A DNA stretch of 64,000 nucleotides. It comes from Mycolicibacterium sp. (GTDB lineage: Bacteria; Actinomycetota; Actinomycetes; Mycobacteriales; Mycobacteriaceae). This document shows positions 50,565 through 60,434 of the stretch, piece after piece. The stretch covers positions 1 through 64,000 of the forward strand of contig NZ_JAEMSG010000001.1 of NCBI RefSeq assembly GCF_016462945.1, read 5' to 3'. Every line of letters starts with the position of its first letter. The first letter of the stretch is position 1. The notes under the pieces are model-generated. The model was not told the DNA's origin, did no database searches, and was given only the letters and a program-made list of their open reading frames with translations. The position numbers and the translations under genes were made by a program.

Positions 50565-51852
50565 GTTTGGTCCCCTCGGTTTTCGGTTGAGCCCGTTCCA
50601 CCAGAACGGTGCCGATACGCATCCGGCCGCGGTGGTCCGGGCCACCCTCGGCACGCAGGCGCAGACCGTGTGAAACCACCTCGGCTCCGGGTAGCGGAAC
50701 GCGACCCAGCTCCAAAGCCAGCAGACCGCCCACGGTGTCGACTTCGAGATCATCGTCGAACTCGATGCCGTAGAGCTCCCCTACGTCCTCGATCGGCAGC
50801 CGTGTCGACACCCGGAAAGTCTTGTTGCCCAAATCCTCCACCGGGGCAACCTCATCGGTGTCGTATTCGTCGGCGATCTCACCAACGATTTCCTCAAGCA
50901 CGTCCTCGATGGTGACAAGACCGGCTGTCGCACCGTACTCGTCCACCAGTAACGCCATATGGATGCGGTCACGCTGCATCTCGCGGAGCAGGTCGTCGAG
51001 AGGCTTGGAGTCCGGAATGAACACCGCGGGGCGCATCACCTCGATCACCTTGGTGTCGCGGCCGGCGCTATTGGAGTAATAGGTCCGTCGGACAAGGTCT
51101 TTGAGATAAACGACGCCGACGACGTCGTCGGCGTTCTCGCCGATCACCGGGATTCGGGAGTGACCGCTGCGCACCGCCAACGAGGTCGCCTGGCCGGCCG
51201 TCTTGTCACTTTCGATCCACACCATCTCAGTGCGCGGAACCATCACCTCGCGGGCCGCGGTATCGCCGAGTTCAAAAACCGACTGGATCATTCGGCGTTC
51301 TTCATCTGCCACCACACCGCGCTGCTGGGCCAGGTCGACCACCTCGCGCAGTTCGATCTCAGAGGCGAACGGTCCGTTTCGGAAACCCCGGCCCGGAGTC
51401 AGCGCATTACCGAGCAGGACCAGCAGCCGGCTGATGGGGGTCAACAGCACCGAGATGAACTGCAACGGAAGTGCGGAAAACAGCGCGATCGAGTAGGCGT
51501 TCTGCCGGCCCAGGGTTCGCGGACCAACACCCATCACGACGAAGCTGATCACGGTCATGATCGCCGCCGCGGCGACCAGCCCCCAGGTCAGGCCGATGTC
51601 ATCGTAGATATAGGACACCAGCAGCACGGTTGCACTCGCTTCGCAGGCAATTCGCAGCAGCACAACGAGATTGATGTAGTGCGGCCGCTCCAGCAGTACC
51701 CGTGCCAGTCGCGCGGCTCCGGGTCTCTCGTCACGAACCAGTTCCTCGACCCGGGCTATCGACACCGTGCTGACAGCCGCGTCGATAGCGGCGAACAGCC
51801 CACCAATTGCGATCAGCGCGAACAAACCGAACAGCGGCGCCAGTCCGGTCAC
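50557..51852 (-). CDS. CNNM/CorC-type CBS-domain membrane protein
   Basis: 431 residues: CNNM (DUF21) membrane domain with four helices ([28 protein letters not shown]), a pair of CBS domains ([36 protein letters not shown] and [25 protein letters not shown]), and a CorC_HlyC C-terminal domain ([29 protein letters not shown]). Such proteins are linked to magnesium or cobalt efflux and are often mislabelled hemolysins. It lies between era and ybeY, overlapping both. Confidence 0.9.
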   Translation of the reverse strand: MTGLAPLFGLFALIAIGGLFAAIDAAVSTVSIARVEELVRDERPGAARLARVLLERPHYINLVVLLRIACEASATVLLVSYIYDDIGLTWGLVAAAAIMTVISFVVMGVGPRTLGRQNAYSIALFSALPLQFISVLLTPISRLLVLLGNALTPGRGFRNGPFASEIELREVVDLAQQRGVVADEERRMIQSVFELGDTAAREVMVPRTEMVWIESDKTAGQATSLAVRSGHSRIPVIGENADDVVGVVYLKDLVRRTYYSNSAGRDTKVIEVMRPAVFIPDSKPLDDLLREMQRDRIHMALLVDEYGATAGLVTIEDVLEEIVGEIADEYDTDEVAPVEDLGNKTFRVSTRLPIEDVGELYGIEFDDDLEVDTVGGLLALELGRVPLPGAEVVSHGLRLRAEGGPDHRGRMRIGTVLVERAQPKTEGTKHG

Positions 51853-52385
51853 GGTTGGTCGAAATACCGTGACTTGTCAAGTAGTCGCCGGTCCTTCTCG
51901 TTCTGGCGGTCCTGGTGATAAGCCCGAACCTGCTCGGCGACCCATTCCTCGAGAAGCTGACGCTGTAGGGCGAACATCTCCTTCTCCTCATTGGGCTCGG
52001 CATGGTCGAAGCCCAACAGGTGCAGCACGCCGTGCACTGTCAGAAGTGCGAGTTCGTGACCCAGACTGTGGCCGGCCGTCACGGCCTGTTCCGCGGCGAA
52101 TTGTGGGCATAGCACGATATCGCCAAGCATGGCCTGCCCTGGCTCCGCCGCATCAGGCCGACCGCCGGGTTCGAGTTCGTCCATCGGGAAGCTCATCACG
52201 TCGGTCGGCCCGGGTAGATCCATCCACCGCATGTGCAGATCAGCCATCGCGCTCAGATCCAGCAGCACCATCGACAGTTCCGCACTCGGGTTGACCTTCA
52301 TCTTGCGGATGACAAAGCGGGCGACGCTGATCAGTTCCTCTTCGGATACGTCCAAACCAGATTCGTTGGACACTTCGATACTCAT
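51849..52385 (-). CDS. ybeY: Endoribonuclease YbeY
   Basis: 178 residues with the zinc motif [11 protein letters not shown] at about residues 118-128 and the upstream [20 protein letters not shown] that marks the family. YbeY trims the 3' end of 16S rRNA and takes part in ribosome quality control. The ATG at 52385 is used; the track ORF is much longer. It overlaps the CBS gene by four bases (ATGA) and follows phoH by 13. Confidence 0.94.
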   Translation of the reverse strand: MSIEVSNESGLDVSEEELISVARFVIRKMKVNPSAELSMVLLDLSAMADLHMRWMDLPGPTDVMSFPMDELEPGGRPDAAEPGQAMLGDIVLCPQFAAEQAVTAGHSLGHELALLTVHGVLHLLGFDHAEPNEEKEMFALQRQLLEEWVAEQVRAYHQDRQNEKDRRLLDKSRYFDQP

Positions 52386-52398
52386 CGGCGATCTCGTC

Positions 52399-53418
52399 CT
52401 ATCGGCGCGACGAGCGCCGCTGCGCCCGGCTCGGCAGGCCCAGCTGCTCCTCGGCTCGGGCATAGGCGTCCACGATCTCCGCCACCAGCCGGTGGCGCAC
52501 CACGTCGGCACTGGTGAGTTCGCAGAAATGGATATCGTCGATACCGTCGAGGACGTCCATCGCGGCCCGCAGACCCGACCTGGCCCCGCCGGGAAGATCA
52601 ACCTGGGTGATATCGCCGGTCACCACGATCTTGGAACCGAAGCCCAATCGGGTGAGAAACATCTTCATCTGCTCAGCGGTCGTGTTCTGCGCCTCGTCAA
52701 GGATGATGAACGCATCGTTGAGACTGCGGCCACGCATATAGGCCAGCGGGGCAACCTCGATGACGCCTGCAGCCATCAACTTCGGGATGGCTGCGACGTC
52801 CATCATGTCGTGCAGGGCGTCGTAGAGCGGGCGCAGATAGGGGTCGATCTTCTCACTCAGCGTCCCCGGTAGAAAGCCAAGGCGCTCACCGGCTTCCACC
52901 GCCGGGCGGGTCAGGATGATCCGGGACACCTGCTTGGTCTGCAGTGCGTTGACCGCCTTGGCCATCGCCAGGTAGGTCTTGCCGGTGCCGGCCGGACCGA
53001 TACCGAACACGATGGTGTTGGCGTCGATGGCGTCGACATAGCGCTTCTGGTTGAGCGTCTTGGGCCGGATCGTCTTGCCGCGCCGAGACAGGATGTCCAG
53101 GCTCAGCACTTCGGCGGGCGAGGCGTTATCAGCACCGGAGATCATCGCGACGCTGCGACGCACGGCGTCCGGTGACAGCGTTTGACCGCCGGCGACGATG
53201 GCGATGAGTTCGGAGATCACCTGCTCGGCGAGAGCCACGTCGGCAGCCGAACCGGAGAGGTTGACCATATTGCCGCGGACGTGTAACTCGGCCGACAGAC
53301 TGGCTTCGAGTGCGCGGAGATTCCCGTCGGCGGAACCCAGCAGACCCATCACGAGGTCGGGCGGAACAGTCATGCTGCTGCGAAGCTGTGCTGCAGCGGT
53401 TGTCTCGCGTGGCGTCAC
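52399..53418 (-). CDS. phoH: PhoH-family ATPase
   Basis: 339 residues. Walker [10 protein letters not shown], Walker [12 protein letters not shown] and the arginine-rich C-terminus of the PhoH family, after an N-terminal PhoH-like leader domain ([33 protein letters not shown]-like). Probably an RNA-linked ATPase, often beside ybeY as here. The start at 53418 is [19 protein letters not shown]; a later start at MTVPPDL would also fit. Confidence 0.93.
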   Translation of the reverse strand: MTPRETTAAAQLRSSMTVPPDLVMGLLGSADGNLRALEASLSAELHVRGNMVNLSGSAADVALAEQVISELIAIVAGGQTLSPDAVRRSVAMISGADNASPAEVLSLDILSRRGKTIRPKTLNQKRYVDAIDANTIVFGIGPAGTGKTYLAMAKAVNALQTKQVSRIILTRPAVEAGERLGFLPGTLSEKIDPYLRPLYDALHDMMDVAAIPKLMAAGVIEVAPLAYMRGRSLNDAFIILDEAQNTTAEQMKMFLTRLGFGSKIVVTGDITQVDLPGGARSGLRAAMDVLDGIDDIHFCELTSADVVRHRLVAEIVDAYARAEEQLGLPSRAQRRSSRR

Positions 53419-53491
53419 GTGGTTTTCGATGCCTGCTTTCTAGGGTTTCCCGGCCTGGGCGCTCCGATCGATTCTACCGTGTCGATGCTGG

Positions 53492-54244
53492 TCAGTCGAT
53501 CGCCCACCGCGTTGTGAGCACGCCCAGCGCGCCCAGCGCGACCGTCGCCGCCGTTGAGGTCCGCAGGACGGTCGATCCCAGGCGTACCGGCACCGCGCCG
53601 GCTTGTGTCAGCGCGGCCACCTCCTCATCACTGAGGCCGCCCTCCGGCCCGATCACCAGGACGACCGAGTCCGCCTGCGCCACCGGCACTTCCCCGAACG
53701 GCCGGCCCGCCGACTCGTGCAGCACCAGGACCCTCGCTCCGAGGGCGACCCGTTCGCCGACGTAGGCGCCCAACATCGTGGTCGACAGCGGGCCGGCCAC
53801 GGCGGGGATCCGGGCGCGCCGCGACTGTCGGGCGGCGGACCGGGCGACCGCGCGCCAGCGGCGCAGACCGTTGGCAGCGCGCTCGCCGTCCCAGCGGGCG
53901 ATGCAGCGCGAGGCCTGCCAGGCGATGAAATCGTCGGCCCCGGCCTCGGTGGCGAGTTCGATCGCCAGCTCCGACCGTTCCGACTTCGGGATTGCCTGCA
54001 CGACGGTGACCCACGGGCGTGCAGGCGGCACGCTGCGCCGCCGCTCCACGCGAGCCGTCAAGGTCCGTTTGTCGACGCTGACCACCACGCAATCGGCCAC
54101 GGTGCCGACACCGTCGGAGAGCACCAGGGACTCACCGGGCCGGATGCGGCGCACTGTGGCCGCGTGGAATCCCTCGTCGCCCTCGAGGACCGCAGTTCCG
54201 CCGACGGCCGGGATGGCCTCGGCGTAGAACAGGGTCGCTGTCAT
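53492..54244 (-). CDS. rsmE: 16S rRNA m3U1498 methyltransferase RsmE
   Basis: 250 residues of the SPOUT class: N-terminal PUA-like barrel ([27 protein letters not shown]) and C-terminal trefoil-knot SAM-binding region ([40 protein letters not shown]), with GPEGG as the knot loop. It methylates U1498 of 16S rRNA. It lies 13 bp after dnaJ2 on the same strand, the usual actinobacterial order. Confidence 0.94.
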   Translation of the reverse strand: MTATLFYAEAIPAVGGTAVLEGDEGFHAATVRRIRPGESLVLSDGVGTVADCVVVSVDKRTLTARVERRRSVPPARPWVTVVQAIPKSERSELAIELATEAGADDFIAWQASRCIARWDGERAANGLRRWRAVARSAARQSRRARIPAVAGPLSTTMLGAYVGERVALGARVLVLHESAGRPFGEVPVAQADSVVLVIGPEGGLSDEEVAALTQAGAVPVRLGSTVLRTSTAATVALGALGVLTTRWAID

Positions 54245-54257
54245 TTACCGTCCGGGC

Positions 54258-55403
54258 TCAGCGGCCGCTGAAAGTTTCCCGCAGCCGGCTGAACAGCCCC
54301 CCGCCACCGGAAGCCGCGGTGGGGGTCCGGATGTTGCGCACCGCAGCCGTATCAGGACTGCAGGCCTTGAACTCACTGAGTAGTTCGGTGGCCCGGGCGT
54401 CGAGTTTGGTGGGGACGGTCACCTCGATATGGGCGTGCAGATCGCCGCGGGCTTCCGAACGCAACCGCGGCATACCCAGGCCACGCAGGGTGATGACCGA
54501 AGCCGGCTGAGTTCCCGCCGCGATGGTGATCTCGGTGGTGCCGTCGAGAATCGCATCTACCTTCACGGTGGTTCCCAATGCCGCATCGATCATCGGCACC
54601 GAAATGGTGAAATGTAGATCCTCGCCATCGCGGACGAAAACGTCGTGGGCTTGCTCGTGGACCTCCACATACAGGTCGCCGGCCGGACCGCCGCCCGGAC
54701 CGACCTCGCCCTGGGCGGCCAGGCGCACCCGCATCCCGTCGCCGACTCCGGCCGGGATCTTCACGGTGATCTCCCGACGGGAGCGCACCCGGCCGTCGCC
54801 GCCGCAGCGGTGACAGGGATCCGGGATGACCTCGCCGACACCGGCACAGTTGGGGCATGGCCGCGAGGTCATCACCTGGCCGAGTAGCGAGCGTTGCACA
54901 CTCTGGACTTCACCTCGGCCGCCGCAGATGTCACAGGTGACGGGCGTCGAGTCGCCGTGGGTGCCCCTGCCCTGGCACAGGTCGCACAACACCGCGGTAT
55001 CGACGGTCACGCCCTTGGCGACCCCGGTCGCGCAGTCGTCGAGGGTCAGCCGCATCCGCAACAGCGAATCCGATCCGGGGCGGACCCGGCCGATCGGTCC
55101 GCGTGAGCCTCCGCCCCCACCGAAGAATGCCTCGAATACATCGCCCAGACCGCCGAACCCGGCGAACCCGCCGCCTGAGCCCGCGGTGGCCAGCGGGTCA
55201 CCGCCCAGGTCGACGATGCGCCGCTTCTCCGGATCCGACAGCACCTCGTAGGCAGTGCTGATCTCCTTGAACAGTTGCTGAGCCTGCTCGTCAGGGTTGA
55301 TATCGGGATGCAACTCGCGCGCCAGTTTCCGGTAGGCGCGTTTGATCTCCGAATCGCTTGCGCTCCTGCTCACCCCGAGCAGGGCGTAGTAGTCGCGTGC
55401 CAC
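54258..55403 (-). CDS. dnaJ2: Chaperone DnaJ2
   Basis: 381 residues. J domain with HPD at 32-34, Gly/Phe-rich linker ([23 protein letters not shown]), four CxxCxGxG zinc repeats ([32 protein letters not shown]) and the C-terminal substrate domain. It delivers unfolded proteins to DnaK. It sits after hrcA and should be under HrcA/CIRCE control with it, as the CIRCE element is upstream of both. Confidence 0.95.
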   Translation of the reverse strand: MARDYYALLGVSRSASDSEIKRAYRKLARELHPDINPDEQAQQLFKEISTAYEVLSDPEKRRIVDLGGDPLATAGSGGGFAGFGGLGDVFEAFFGGGGGSRGPIGRVRPGSDSLLRMRLTLDDCATGVAKGVTVDTAVLCDLCQGRGTHGDSTPVTCDICGGRGEVQSVQRSLLGQVMTSRPCPNCAGVGEVIPDPCHRCGGDGRVRSRREITVKIPAGVGDGMRVRLAAQGEVGPGGGPAGDLYVEVHEQAHDVFVRDGEDLHFTISVPMIDAALGTTVKVDAILDGTTEITIAAGTQPASVITLRGLGMPRLRSEARGDLHAHIEVTVPTKLDARATELLSEFKACSPDTAAVRNIRTPTAASGGGGLFSRLRETFSGR

Positions 55404-55441
55404 GCCTGACCTCTTTCGTACCTCATTGGTGGCGCCGGTGT

Positions 55442-56491
55442 TCAGCCAGCGCGGTTGCCCAGAACCTCACCGATGTACATCGCAACCGCGGCGACATTGG
55501 CCATCGTCCCGGGATAGTCCATTCGGGTGGGGCCCACGACGCCCATGCCGCCGAAGACGGTCCCGGAGCTGCCGTAGGTGGTGGTGACCACAGATGTTCC
55601 AGCCATTTGTTCAGCCTCGGTCTCGTGGCCGATGCGCACCGTCACCTTACCGGCATCCTGCTGTGCGGCCAGCAGTCGCAGAACGACGACCTGTTCCTCG
55701 AGCGCCTCGAGGACCGAGCGCAGCGACCCGCCGAAGTCGGCGGTGTTGCGGGTCAGGTTGGCGGTGCCGCCCATCAGCAACCGCTCTTCGCTGTGGTCGA
55801 CGAGCGACTCCAGCAGGACCGTGGCTGATCGGCCGACGGCGTCGCCGAGATTTCCGCCCTGTCCGGCACCGGTAGTGAGCTGATTAGCCAGATCGGCCAC
55901 CGCCACCGAGGCCGCTGAGAGCCTCTTGCCCTCCAAGGCCTGGCCCAGCAGCTCCCGTAGCCGTGACAGCTGATGGTCGTCGATGGTGTCGCCCAGTTCG
56001 ACGATGCGCTGGTCGACCCGGCCGGAGTCGGTGATGATGACCATCAGCAGCCGTGCCGGCGTGAGCGCGACCACCTCAAGGTGACGCACCGTCGACACCG
56101 ACAGAGTCGGGTACTGGACGATCGCCACCTGCCGGGTCAGCTGGGCCAGCAGCCGGACCGCGCGGCGCAATACATCGTCGAGATCGACGCCGGACTCAAG
56201 GAACGACAGAATCGCCCGCCGCTCGGAGGAAGAAAGCGGTTTGACCTCGTCGATGCGGTTCACGAACTCGCGGTAGCCCTTTTCGGTGGGAACCCGGCCC
56301 GAGCTGGTGTGCGGCTGGGCGATGTAGCCCTCCGCCTCGAGCACCGCCATATCGTTGCGAACGGTGGCACTGGAGACACCGAGGTTGTGCCGGTCGACCA
56401 GCGCCTTCGATCCGATCGGCTCCCTGGTGTCAACGAAATCGGCGACGATTGCACGCAGCACCTCGAACCGACGGTCATCGGCACTTCCCAT
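55442..56491 (-). CDS. hrcA: Heat-inducible transcription repressor HrcA
   Basis: 349 residues with an N-terminal winged helix ([69 protein letters not shown]), the family's best-conserved part, and a GAF-like C-terminal domain. It binds CIRCE and represses chaperone genes when folded by GroEL. The ATG at 56491 has GGAGGTGAGC before it. A CIRCE element lies 65 bp upstream, so it represses itself and dnaJ2. Confidence 0.94.
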   Translation of the reverse strand: MGSADDRRFEVLRAIVADFVDTREPIGSKALVDRHNLGVSSATVRNDMAVLEAEGYIAQPHTSSGRVPTEKGYREFVNRIDEVKPLSSSERRAILSFLESGVDLDDVLRRAVRLLAQLTRQVAIVQYPTLSVSTVRHLEVVALTPARLLMVIITDSGRVDQRIVELGDTIDDHQLSRLRELLGQALEGKRLSAASVAVADLANQLTTGAGQGGNLGDAVGRSATVLLESLVDHSEERLLMGGTANLTRNTADFGGSLRSVLEALEEQVVVLRLLAAQQDAGKVTVRIGHETEAEQMAGTSVVTTTYGSSGTVFGGMGVVGPTRMDYPGTMANVAAVAMYIGEVLGNRAG

Positions 56492-56555
56492 ACTGCTCAC
56501 CTCCATCCCGCTCAACCCTAGATCGCACCGAGTTTACGTGTCGCGAACAGTCGAT

Positions 56556-56582
56556 TTGGCACCCGAGCCGATCGAGTGCCAC
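56556..56582. promoter_or_regulatory. CIRCE element upstream of hrcA
   Basis: TTGGCACCC and GAGTGCCAC are separated by nine bases. The consensus is TTAGCACTC-N9-GAGTGCTAA; each arm matches at seven of nine positions and the spacer is exact. It lies between hrcA and the start of the hemW stop region and governs hrcA-dnaJ2. Confidence 0.78.
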
Positions 56583-56587
56583 CGGAT

Positions 56588-57778
56588 CTAGTCGTCGAGC
56601 AGGTCCCGCACCACGGCGTCTGCCAGCAGACGACCACGGTCGGTCAACCTCAATCGCTCGCCGCAGCGGATCAACGTTCCCTCGGCGATGGCCTGCGCGG
56701 CGCGGTCGGCTTCCGAATCGGTCAGCGCCGCAACGGCTAGCCCGCTGCCCAGTCGGATGCCGAGCATCACCTCCTCGAGGTGGCGGGTGTGGGCATCGAG
56801 GCGTTCGAATCCGGTTACCGCGATAGCGCCCCGATTGAGCTGTTCGGCATAAGCCCCGGGGTGCTTGATATTCCACCACCGCACGTCGCCCACAAACCCG
56901 TGCGCACCAGGGCCGGCACCCCACCACTGTCCACCATCCCAGTAACCCAGGTTGTGCCGGCACTCGCCGCCGGGACGGCTCCAGTTGGACACCTCGTACC
57001 ATTGGAGCCCGGCCGCGGACAGCCTGCGGTCGATCAGGTCGTAGCGGCGCGCCATGACGTCGTCGTCGGGCCGGGGCAGCTCGCCTCGGCGCACCCGACG
57101 GGCCAGCGCGGTGCCGGCCTCAACGACCAGCGCGTAGGCCGAAACGTGGTCCACCCCGGCAGCCAACGCGGCGTCGACCGACGCCAGCAGATCGTCGTCG
57201 GACTCCCCCGGCGTGCCGTAAATGAGGTCGATGTTGACGTGGCCGAAGCCGGCGGCGGCTGCTTCGTGGGCCGCCGCGATCGCCCGACCCGGTGAATGGG
57301 TGCGGTCGAGGACGGCCAGCACCCGGGCCGACGACGACTGCATGCCCAGTGAGACCCGGGTGTAGCCGGCTGCGCGGATACCGGCAAAGAACTCCGGCGA
57401 GGTGGACTCCGGGTTGGCCTCGGTGGTGATTTCGACGTCGGCGGCCAGCGGGAAATGATCCCGGACGGCGTCCAGCACCGCGGCCAGGCGCTCGGCCCCC
57501 AACAGTGATGGTGTGCCGCCACCGACGAAGACGGTGTCGACACCGACCCCGCCTACCCGATCGGTGGCCAGCGCCAGTTCAGTTTTTAAGGCAGCCAGCC
57601 AGCTGTCGGGGGTGGCATCACCCAGTTCGTCGGCGGTGTAGGTATTGAAATCGCAGTACCCGCAGCGGGTGGCGCAGAAGGGCACATGAATGTAGATGCC
57701 GAACGCTGTGCCCGGGGTGAGGGTGAGCCCGGGCAGATCGGGCGCGGCGGCCGACCCGCGACGATCCAACATGCCCAT
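56588..57778 (-). CDS. hemW: HemW-like radical SAM protein (heme chaperone family)
   Basis: 396 residues. CxxxCxxC at Cys35, Cys39 and Cys42 (YIHVPFCATRCGYCDFNT) holds the 4Fe-4S cluster, with HemN/HemW-type TNPE-like EANPEST and ALVVEAGTALARRVRRGELPRPDDD. It is often annotated coproporphyrinogen III oxidase, but the short form with this pattern is usually HemW, which binds and hands over heme. It starts MGMLDRRG. In M. tuberculosis the mbt cluster separates it from hrcA; here the two are adjacent. Confidence 0.88.
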   Translation of the reverse strand: MGMLDRRGSAAAPDLPGLTLTPGTAFGIYIHVPFCATRCGYCDFNTYTADELGDATPDSWLAALKTELALATDRVGGVGVDTVFVGGGTPSLLGAERLAAVLDAVRDHFPLAADVEITTEANPESTSPEFFAGIRAAGYTRVSLGMQSSSARVLAVLDRTHSPGRAIAAAHEAAAAGFGHVNIDLIYGTPGESDDDLLASVDAALAAGVDHVSAYALVVEAGTALARRVRRGELPRPDDDVMARRYDLIDRRLSAAGLQWYEVSNWSRPGGECRHNLGYWDGGQWWGAGPGAHGFVGDVRWWNIKHPGAYAEQLNRGAIAVTGFERLDAHTRHLEEVMLGIRLGSGLAVAALTDSEADRAAQAIAEGTLIRCGERLRLTDRGRLLADAVVRDLLDD

Positions 57779-57854
57779 CAGTGTCGCAGAACGCCACTTT
57801 CGCTCACCGCGAGCGCAAATCTGAGCCGGTTACGTCCAGCAACGCCATCCATGG

Positions 57855-57860
57855 CAGAAT
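57855..57860 (+). promoter_or_regulatory. -10 box for the leaderless poly-cysteine leader
   Basis: CAGAAT ends eight bases before the leader ATG at 57868, the same spacing as for marR at 37662. It suits a transcript beginning at the start codon, as reported for such leaders in M. smegmatis. Confidence 0.4.
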
Positions 57861-57867
57861 CTCCCCC

Positions 57868-57963
57868 ATGCCTGCCCCCCAGACCACTCTGCGCAGTGTC
57901 GCGCTCGTGGCACGGCGGCATATCGACTTCAAGCGCGTGTGCAGCTGTTGTTGTCTGGCCTGA
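57868..57963 (+). CDS. Poly-cysteine leader peptide (cysteine-responsive attenuator) of the sirA operon
   Basis: 31 codons: MPAPQTTLRSVALVARRHIDFKRVCSCCCLA, with a Cys-Ser-Cys-Cys-Cys run near the stop at 57963. Leaderless short ORFs ending this way before cysteine-synthesis operons have been described in mycobacteria: ribosomes stalling on scarce Cys-tRNA open the downstream RNA and let sirA be made. It sits 108 bp before sirA, and the stretch in between (GCCGCCGG and CCGGCGGC-type complementary runs) can fold. The track ORF from 57781 includes 29 extra upstream codons that are probably not translated. Confidence 0.8.
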   Translation: MPAPQTTLRSVALVARRHIDFKRVCSCCCLA

Positions 57964-58071
57964 CGCCGTAGCCCGCCCACCAGAACTTCAGCTGGCCGCC
58001 GGATCTGCGCCGCCGGAGCCCCACCGGTGATGTCGCATTGTCCAACGCCCTGACCACAGGAGCACATTCGC

Positions 58072-59736
58072 ATGACTCAGCCCCCCGGCAAGACCCGCAG
58101 CGAAGGTCAGTGGGCGCTCGGCGACACCGAACCGCTCAACGCCAATGAACAGACCAAGAAAGACGATGACCCGCTGAACGTTCGGGCGCGCATCGAGACA
58201 ACCTACGCGCGCGACGGATTCGACAGCATCGACAAAATCGACCTGCGCGGCCGGTTCCGCTGGTGGGGCCTCTACACCCAGCGCGTGCAGGGGTACGACG
58301 GCACCTTCACCGGTGATGAGAATATCGACCTGCTCGAAGCGCCGTACTTCATGCTGCGGGTACGTAGCGACGGCGGGGCGTTGACCGCGGCGGCGCTGCG
58401 CGCATTGGGCACGATCTCGACCGAATTCGCGCGCGACACCGCTGATATCTCCGATCGGCAGAACGTGCAGTACCACTGGATCCGAGTCGAGGACATGCCC
58501 GAGATCTGGAATCGGCTCGACGCCGTCGGCCTGGACACCACTGAAGCATGCGGTGACTGCCCACGTGTGGTACTCGGCTCCCCGTTGGCCGGCGAGTCGC
58601 TCGACGAGGTGCTCGACGCCACCCCGGCGATCGACGAGATCGTGCGCCGGTATGTCGGAAAGCCGGAGTACTCGAACCTGCCCCGCAAGTTCAAAACCGC
58701 TATCAGCGGATTGCAGGACGTTGTGCACGAGGTCAATGACGTCGCCTTCATCGGGGTGAACCATCCCGAGCACGGCCCCGGCCTGGATCTGTGGGTCGGC
58801 GGCGGGTTGTCCACCAACCCGATGCTCGCTCAGCGCCTCGGCGCCTGGGTGCCACTCGACGAGGTGCCCGACGTCTGGGAAGCGGTGGTCAGCGTCTTCC
58901 GGGATTACGGCTATCGACGACTGCGCGCCAAGGCACGGCTGAAGTTCCTCATCAAGGACTGGGGTGTGGAGAAGTTCCGTGAGGTTCTCGAGAGCGAGTA
59001 TCTCGGTCGACGATTGATCGACGGGCCCGCCCCGGAGCCGGCCGTCCACCCGATCGACCACGTCGGGGTACAGCGACTCCGCAACGGTCTCAACGCCGTT
59101 GGCGTGGCGCCGATCGCGGGCCGGGTCTCCGGAACGATTCTGACCAAGGTCGCCGACCTCGCCGAACAGGCCGGCTCAGACCGCATCCGATTCACGCCGT
59201 ACCAGAAGCTGGTGATCCTCGACGTGCCCGATGACCGGCTCGATGAGCTCGTAGCGGGCCTGGATGCACTGGGGCTGCCGGCAACACCGTCACGGTGGCG
59301 GCGCAATCTCATGGCCTGCAGCGGAATCGAGTTCTGCAAGTTGTCGTTCGCTGAAACCCGGACGCGGGCGCAGGTTCTGGTGCCCGAGCTTGAGCGGCGG
59401 CTGGCTGACCTCAATGCCGGACTCGACGTTCCGATCACCGTCAACCTCAACGGCTGCCCGAATTCGTGTGCCCGGATCCAGATCGCCGATATCGGATTCA
59501 AGGGCCAGGTCGTCGAGGACGGCGACGGCGGAAGCACCGAGGGATTCCAGGTGCATCTGGGCGGCAGTCTGGGTCTGGACAGTAATTTCGGCCGAAAGCT
59601 GCGGCAGCACAAAGTCACCGGAGCTGAGGTGGGCGACTACATCGAGCGAGTGGTTCGCAATTTCAACGATCAGCATGAGCCCGGCGAGCGTTTTGCCCAG
59701 TGGGCGCTGCGCGCGAACGAGGAAGATCTTCGATGA
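58072..59736 (+). CDS. sirA: Ferredoxin-dependent sulfite reductase
   Basis: 554 residues in the two-repeat layout of assimilatory nitrite/sulfite reductases. The siroheme/4Fe-4S ligands are in CSGIEFCKLS and NGCPNSCARIQIADIGF. WGLYTQR and CGDCPR contain the Tyr and Cys that are cross-linked in the M. tuberculosis enzyme. It reduces sulfite to sulfide using ferredoxin for cysteine synthesis. ATG at 58072 after CCACAGGAGCAC. Its stop overlaps cysH (ATGA). The upstream poly-Cys leader would raise its output when cysteine is low. Confidence 0.95.
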   Translation: MTQPPGKTRSEGQWALGDTEPLNANEQTKKDDDPLNVRARIETTYARDGFDSIDKIDLRGRFRWWGLYTQRVQGYDGTFTGDENIDLLEAPYFMLRVRSDGGALTAAALRALGTISTEFARDTADISDRQNVQYHWIRVEDMPEIWNRLDAVGLDTTEACGDCPRVVLGSPLAGESLDEVLDATPAIDEIVRRYVGKPEYSNLPRKFKTAISGLQDVVHEVNDVAFIGVNHPEHGPGLDLWVGGGLSTNPMLAQRLGAWVPLDEVPDVWEAVVSVFRDYGYRRLRAKARLKFLIKDWGVEKFREVLESEYLGRRLIDGPAPEPAVHPIDHVGVQRLRNGLNAVGVAPIAGRVSGTILTKVADLAEQAGSDRIRFTPYQKLVILDVPDDRLDELVAGLDALGLPATPSRWRRNLMACSGIEFCKLSFAETRTRAQVLVPELERRLADLNAGLDVPITVNLNGCPNSCARIQIADIGFKGQVVEDGDGGSTEGFQVHLGGSLGLDSNFGRKLRQHKVTGAEVGDYIERVVRNFNDQHEPGERFAQWALRANEEDLR

Positions 59737-60434
59737 ACGCAACGATGACCGAAGACGACCTGCGCGCATTGGCCATCCGCGGCGCCGCCGATCTTGACGG
59801 CGCCACCGCCGCGGAATTACTGGCTTGGACCGACACTCATTTCGCAGGCCGCTATGTCGTGGCAGCCAATATGCAGGATGCGGTACTGATCGACCTCGCC
59901 GCTAAGGTCCGCCCCGGCGTGGACGTGCTATTCCTCGACACCGGGTACCACTTCGCCGAAACCATCGGCACTCGCGACGCAGTCGAGTCTGTCTACGGCG
60001 TGAACATCGTCAACGTCACGCCTGAGTACACGGTCGCCGAACAGGACCGATTACTGGGCAGGGATCTGTTCGCACGCGACCCGGAACGGTGCTGTCGGCT
60101 GCGCAAGGTCGAACCACTGGGCAGGGCGTTAGGTAAGTATTCAGCATGGGTCACCGGCATCCGCAGGGTCGACTCGCTCACCCGGGCTGATTCCCCACTC
60201 ATCTCCTTTGACGAGGGCTTCAAGCTGGTCAAGGTCAACCCACTGGCGGCCTGGACCGACGATGATATGCACGCCTACATGGAAACCCACCGCGTCTTGC
60301 TGAATCCCCTTGTTGACGAAGGCTATCCGTCGATCGGTTGCGAGCCCTGCACCGCGAAACCGGCCGCGGGCGCTGACCCGCGCAGCGGTCGCTGGCAGGG
60401 TCTGGACAAGACCGAATGCGGGTTGCACCTCTGA
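59733..60434 (+). CDS. cysH: Adenosine phosphosulfate (APS) reductase
   Basis: 233 residues. The CC pair (ERCCRLRKVEPL) and GCEPC (SIGCEPCTAKPAAG) ligate the 4Fe-4S cluster that marks APS rather than PAPS reductases, and the C-terminal KTECGLH has the catalytic cysteine. It reduces APS to sulfite, feeding sirA. ATG 59733 overlaps the sirA stop; the TGA at 60434 overlaps the next gene's ATG. All three form one operon. Confidence 0.94.
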   Translation: MNATMTEDDLRALAIRGAADLDGATAAELLAWTDTHFAGRYVVAANMQDAVLIDLAAKVRPGVDVLFLDTGYHFAETIGTRDAVESVYGVNIVNVTPEYTVAEQDRLLGRDLFARDPERCCRLRKVEPLGRALGKYSAWVTGIRRVDSLTRADSPLISFDEGFKLVKVNPLAAWTDDDMHAYMETHRVLLNPLVDEGYPSIGCEPCTAKPAAGADPRSGRWQGLDKTECGLHL

